This document shows, piece after piece, positions 12,236 to 12,657 of a stretch of 12,657 nucleotides of DNA (position 1 is the stretch's first letter; every line of letters starts with the position of its first letter). The position numbers and the translations under genes were made by a program. The stretch covers positions 1-12,657 of the forward strand of contig JBCNNW010000105.1 of the NCBI GenBank assembly GCA_039594205.1. The letters are read 5' to 3'. The notes under the pieces were generated by a model, which saw only the letters and a program-made list of their open reading frames with translations, was not told the origin of the DNA and did no database searches. This DNA is from Pseudescherichia sp039594205. GTDB lineage: Bacteria; Pseudomonadota; Gammaproteobacteria; Enterobacterales; Enterobacteriaceae.

Positions 12236-12657
12236 ATGTCGCAACTGACCCACATTAACGCCGCAGGCGAAGCACACATGGTCGACGTCTCGGCAAAAGC
12301 GGAGACCGTGCGCGAAGCGCAGGCGGAAGCCTTTGTCACTATGCTCCCTGAGACGCTGGCGATGATTATCGACGGCAGCCATCACAAGGGTGACGTCTTT
12401 GCCACCGCGCGTATTGCCGGTATCCAGGCGGCGAAGCGCACCTGGGAGCTGATCCCGCTGTGCCATCCGCTGATGCTCAGTAAGGTCGAAGTGAATCTCG
12501 AGGCGCAGCCGGAGCAGAGCCGGGTGCGCATTACCACCCTGTGCCGCCTGACCGGCAAAACCGGCGTCGAGATGGAGGCGCTAACGGCGGCCTCGGTGGC
12601 GGCGCTGACCATCTACGACATGTGCAAAGCGGTGCAGAAAGATATGGTGATTGGTCC
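12236..12657 (+). CDS. moaC: cyclic pyranopterin monophosphate synthase MoaC, 3'-truncated by window edge
   Basis: MoaC rearranges the MoaA product into cyclic pyranopterin monophosphate. The frame opens at ATG 12236, three bases after the moaB stop, and stays open to the window end, giving 140 of about 161 residues. The ribosome binding site AGAAG overlaps the moaB stop region. The sequence starts MSQLTHINAAGEAHMVDVS, essentially the E. coli N-terminus. Active-site residues are present: Lys51 in HHKGDV, His77 in LCHPLM, and Lys131 in DMCKAVQKD. Substitutions near residues 37-48 (LPE, GSHH) relative to E. coli are small. moaD and moaE presumably follow beyond the window. Confidence 0.97.
   Translation, partial: MSQLTHINAAGEAHMVDVSAKAETVREAQAEAFVTMLPETLAMIIDGSHHKGDVFATARIAGIQAAKRTWELIPLCHPLMLSKVEVNLEAQPEQSRVRITTLCRLTGKTGVEMEALTAASVAALTIYDMCKAVQKDMVIG

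Overview
The window is chromosomal DNA from a member of the Enterobacteriaceae. It carries the E. coli-type backbone bioF-bioC-bioD / uvrB / yvcK (ybhK) / moaA-moaB-moaC, and the proteins align closely with E. coli homologues as I remember them. Coding regions are GC-rich by eye. Two segments that E. coli K-12 lacks at this locus rule out E. coli; I cannot name the genus from sequence alone. Comparisons with E. coli are from memory, not from a search.

Layout. Positions 2-2559 hold the end of the biotin operon on the + strand: bioF (5' end cut by the window), bioC and bioD, each overlapping the next. Positions 2501-3223 on the - strand hold an orphan UrtE-like ABC ATPase that converges on and overlaps bioD. 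The 711-bp gap 3224-3934 is AT-rich and regulatory. Its left part reads as a sigma-54 promoter with an NtrC-type enhancer for the ATPase gene. Its right part has a DnaA-box cluster and a LexA box for uvrB (3935-5956, +). Positions 5923-9373 on the - strand hold eptA-basR-basS, the PmrC/PmrA/PmrB lipid A modification operon, with its own PmrA box. BasS overlaps the end of uvrB. yvcK (9466-10374, -) follows upstream on the same strand. The 335-bp gap 10375-10709 carries an FNR-type site, a ModE-type site and a Moco riboswitch for moaA. moaA, moaB and moaC (cut by the window end) finish the window.

How the genes work together. BioC starts and BioF/BioD continue pimeloyl-to-biotin synthesis. UvrB is the damage-verifying subunit of nucleotide excision repair and is SOS-controlled. 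BasS senses extracytoplasmic signals such as Fe3+ and mild acid, BasR activates transcription, and EptA adds phosphoethanolamine to lipid A. MoaA and MoaC make cyclic pyranopterin monophosphate for molybdenum cofactor. The moa leader combines anaerobic, molybdate and cofactor feedback inputs.

Most notable are the orphan ABC ATPase, which has a degenerate signature motif (LSEDN instead of LSGGQ) and what looks like a complete sigma-54/NtrC control region; the eptA-basRS operon sitting between uvrB and yvcK; and two convergent gene pairs (bioD/ATPase and uvrB/basS) whose 3' ends overlap, so that bioD and basS have C-terminal tails encoded antisense to the neighbour.
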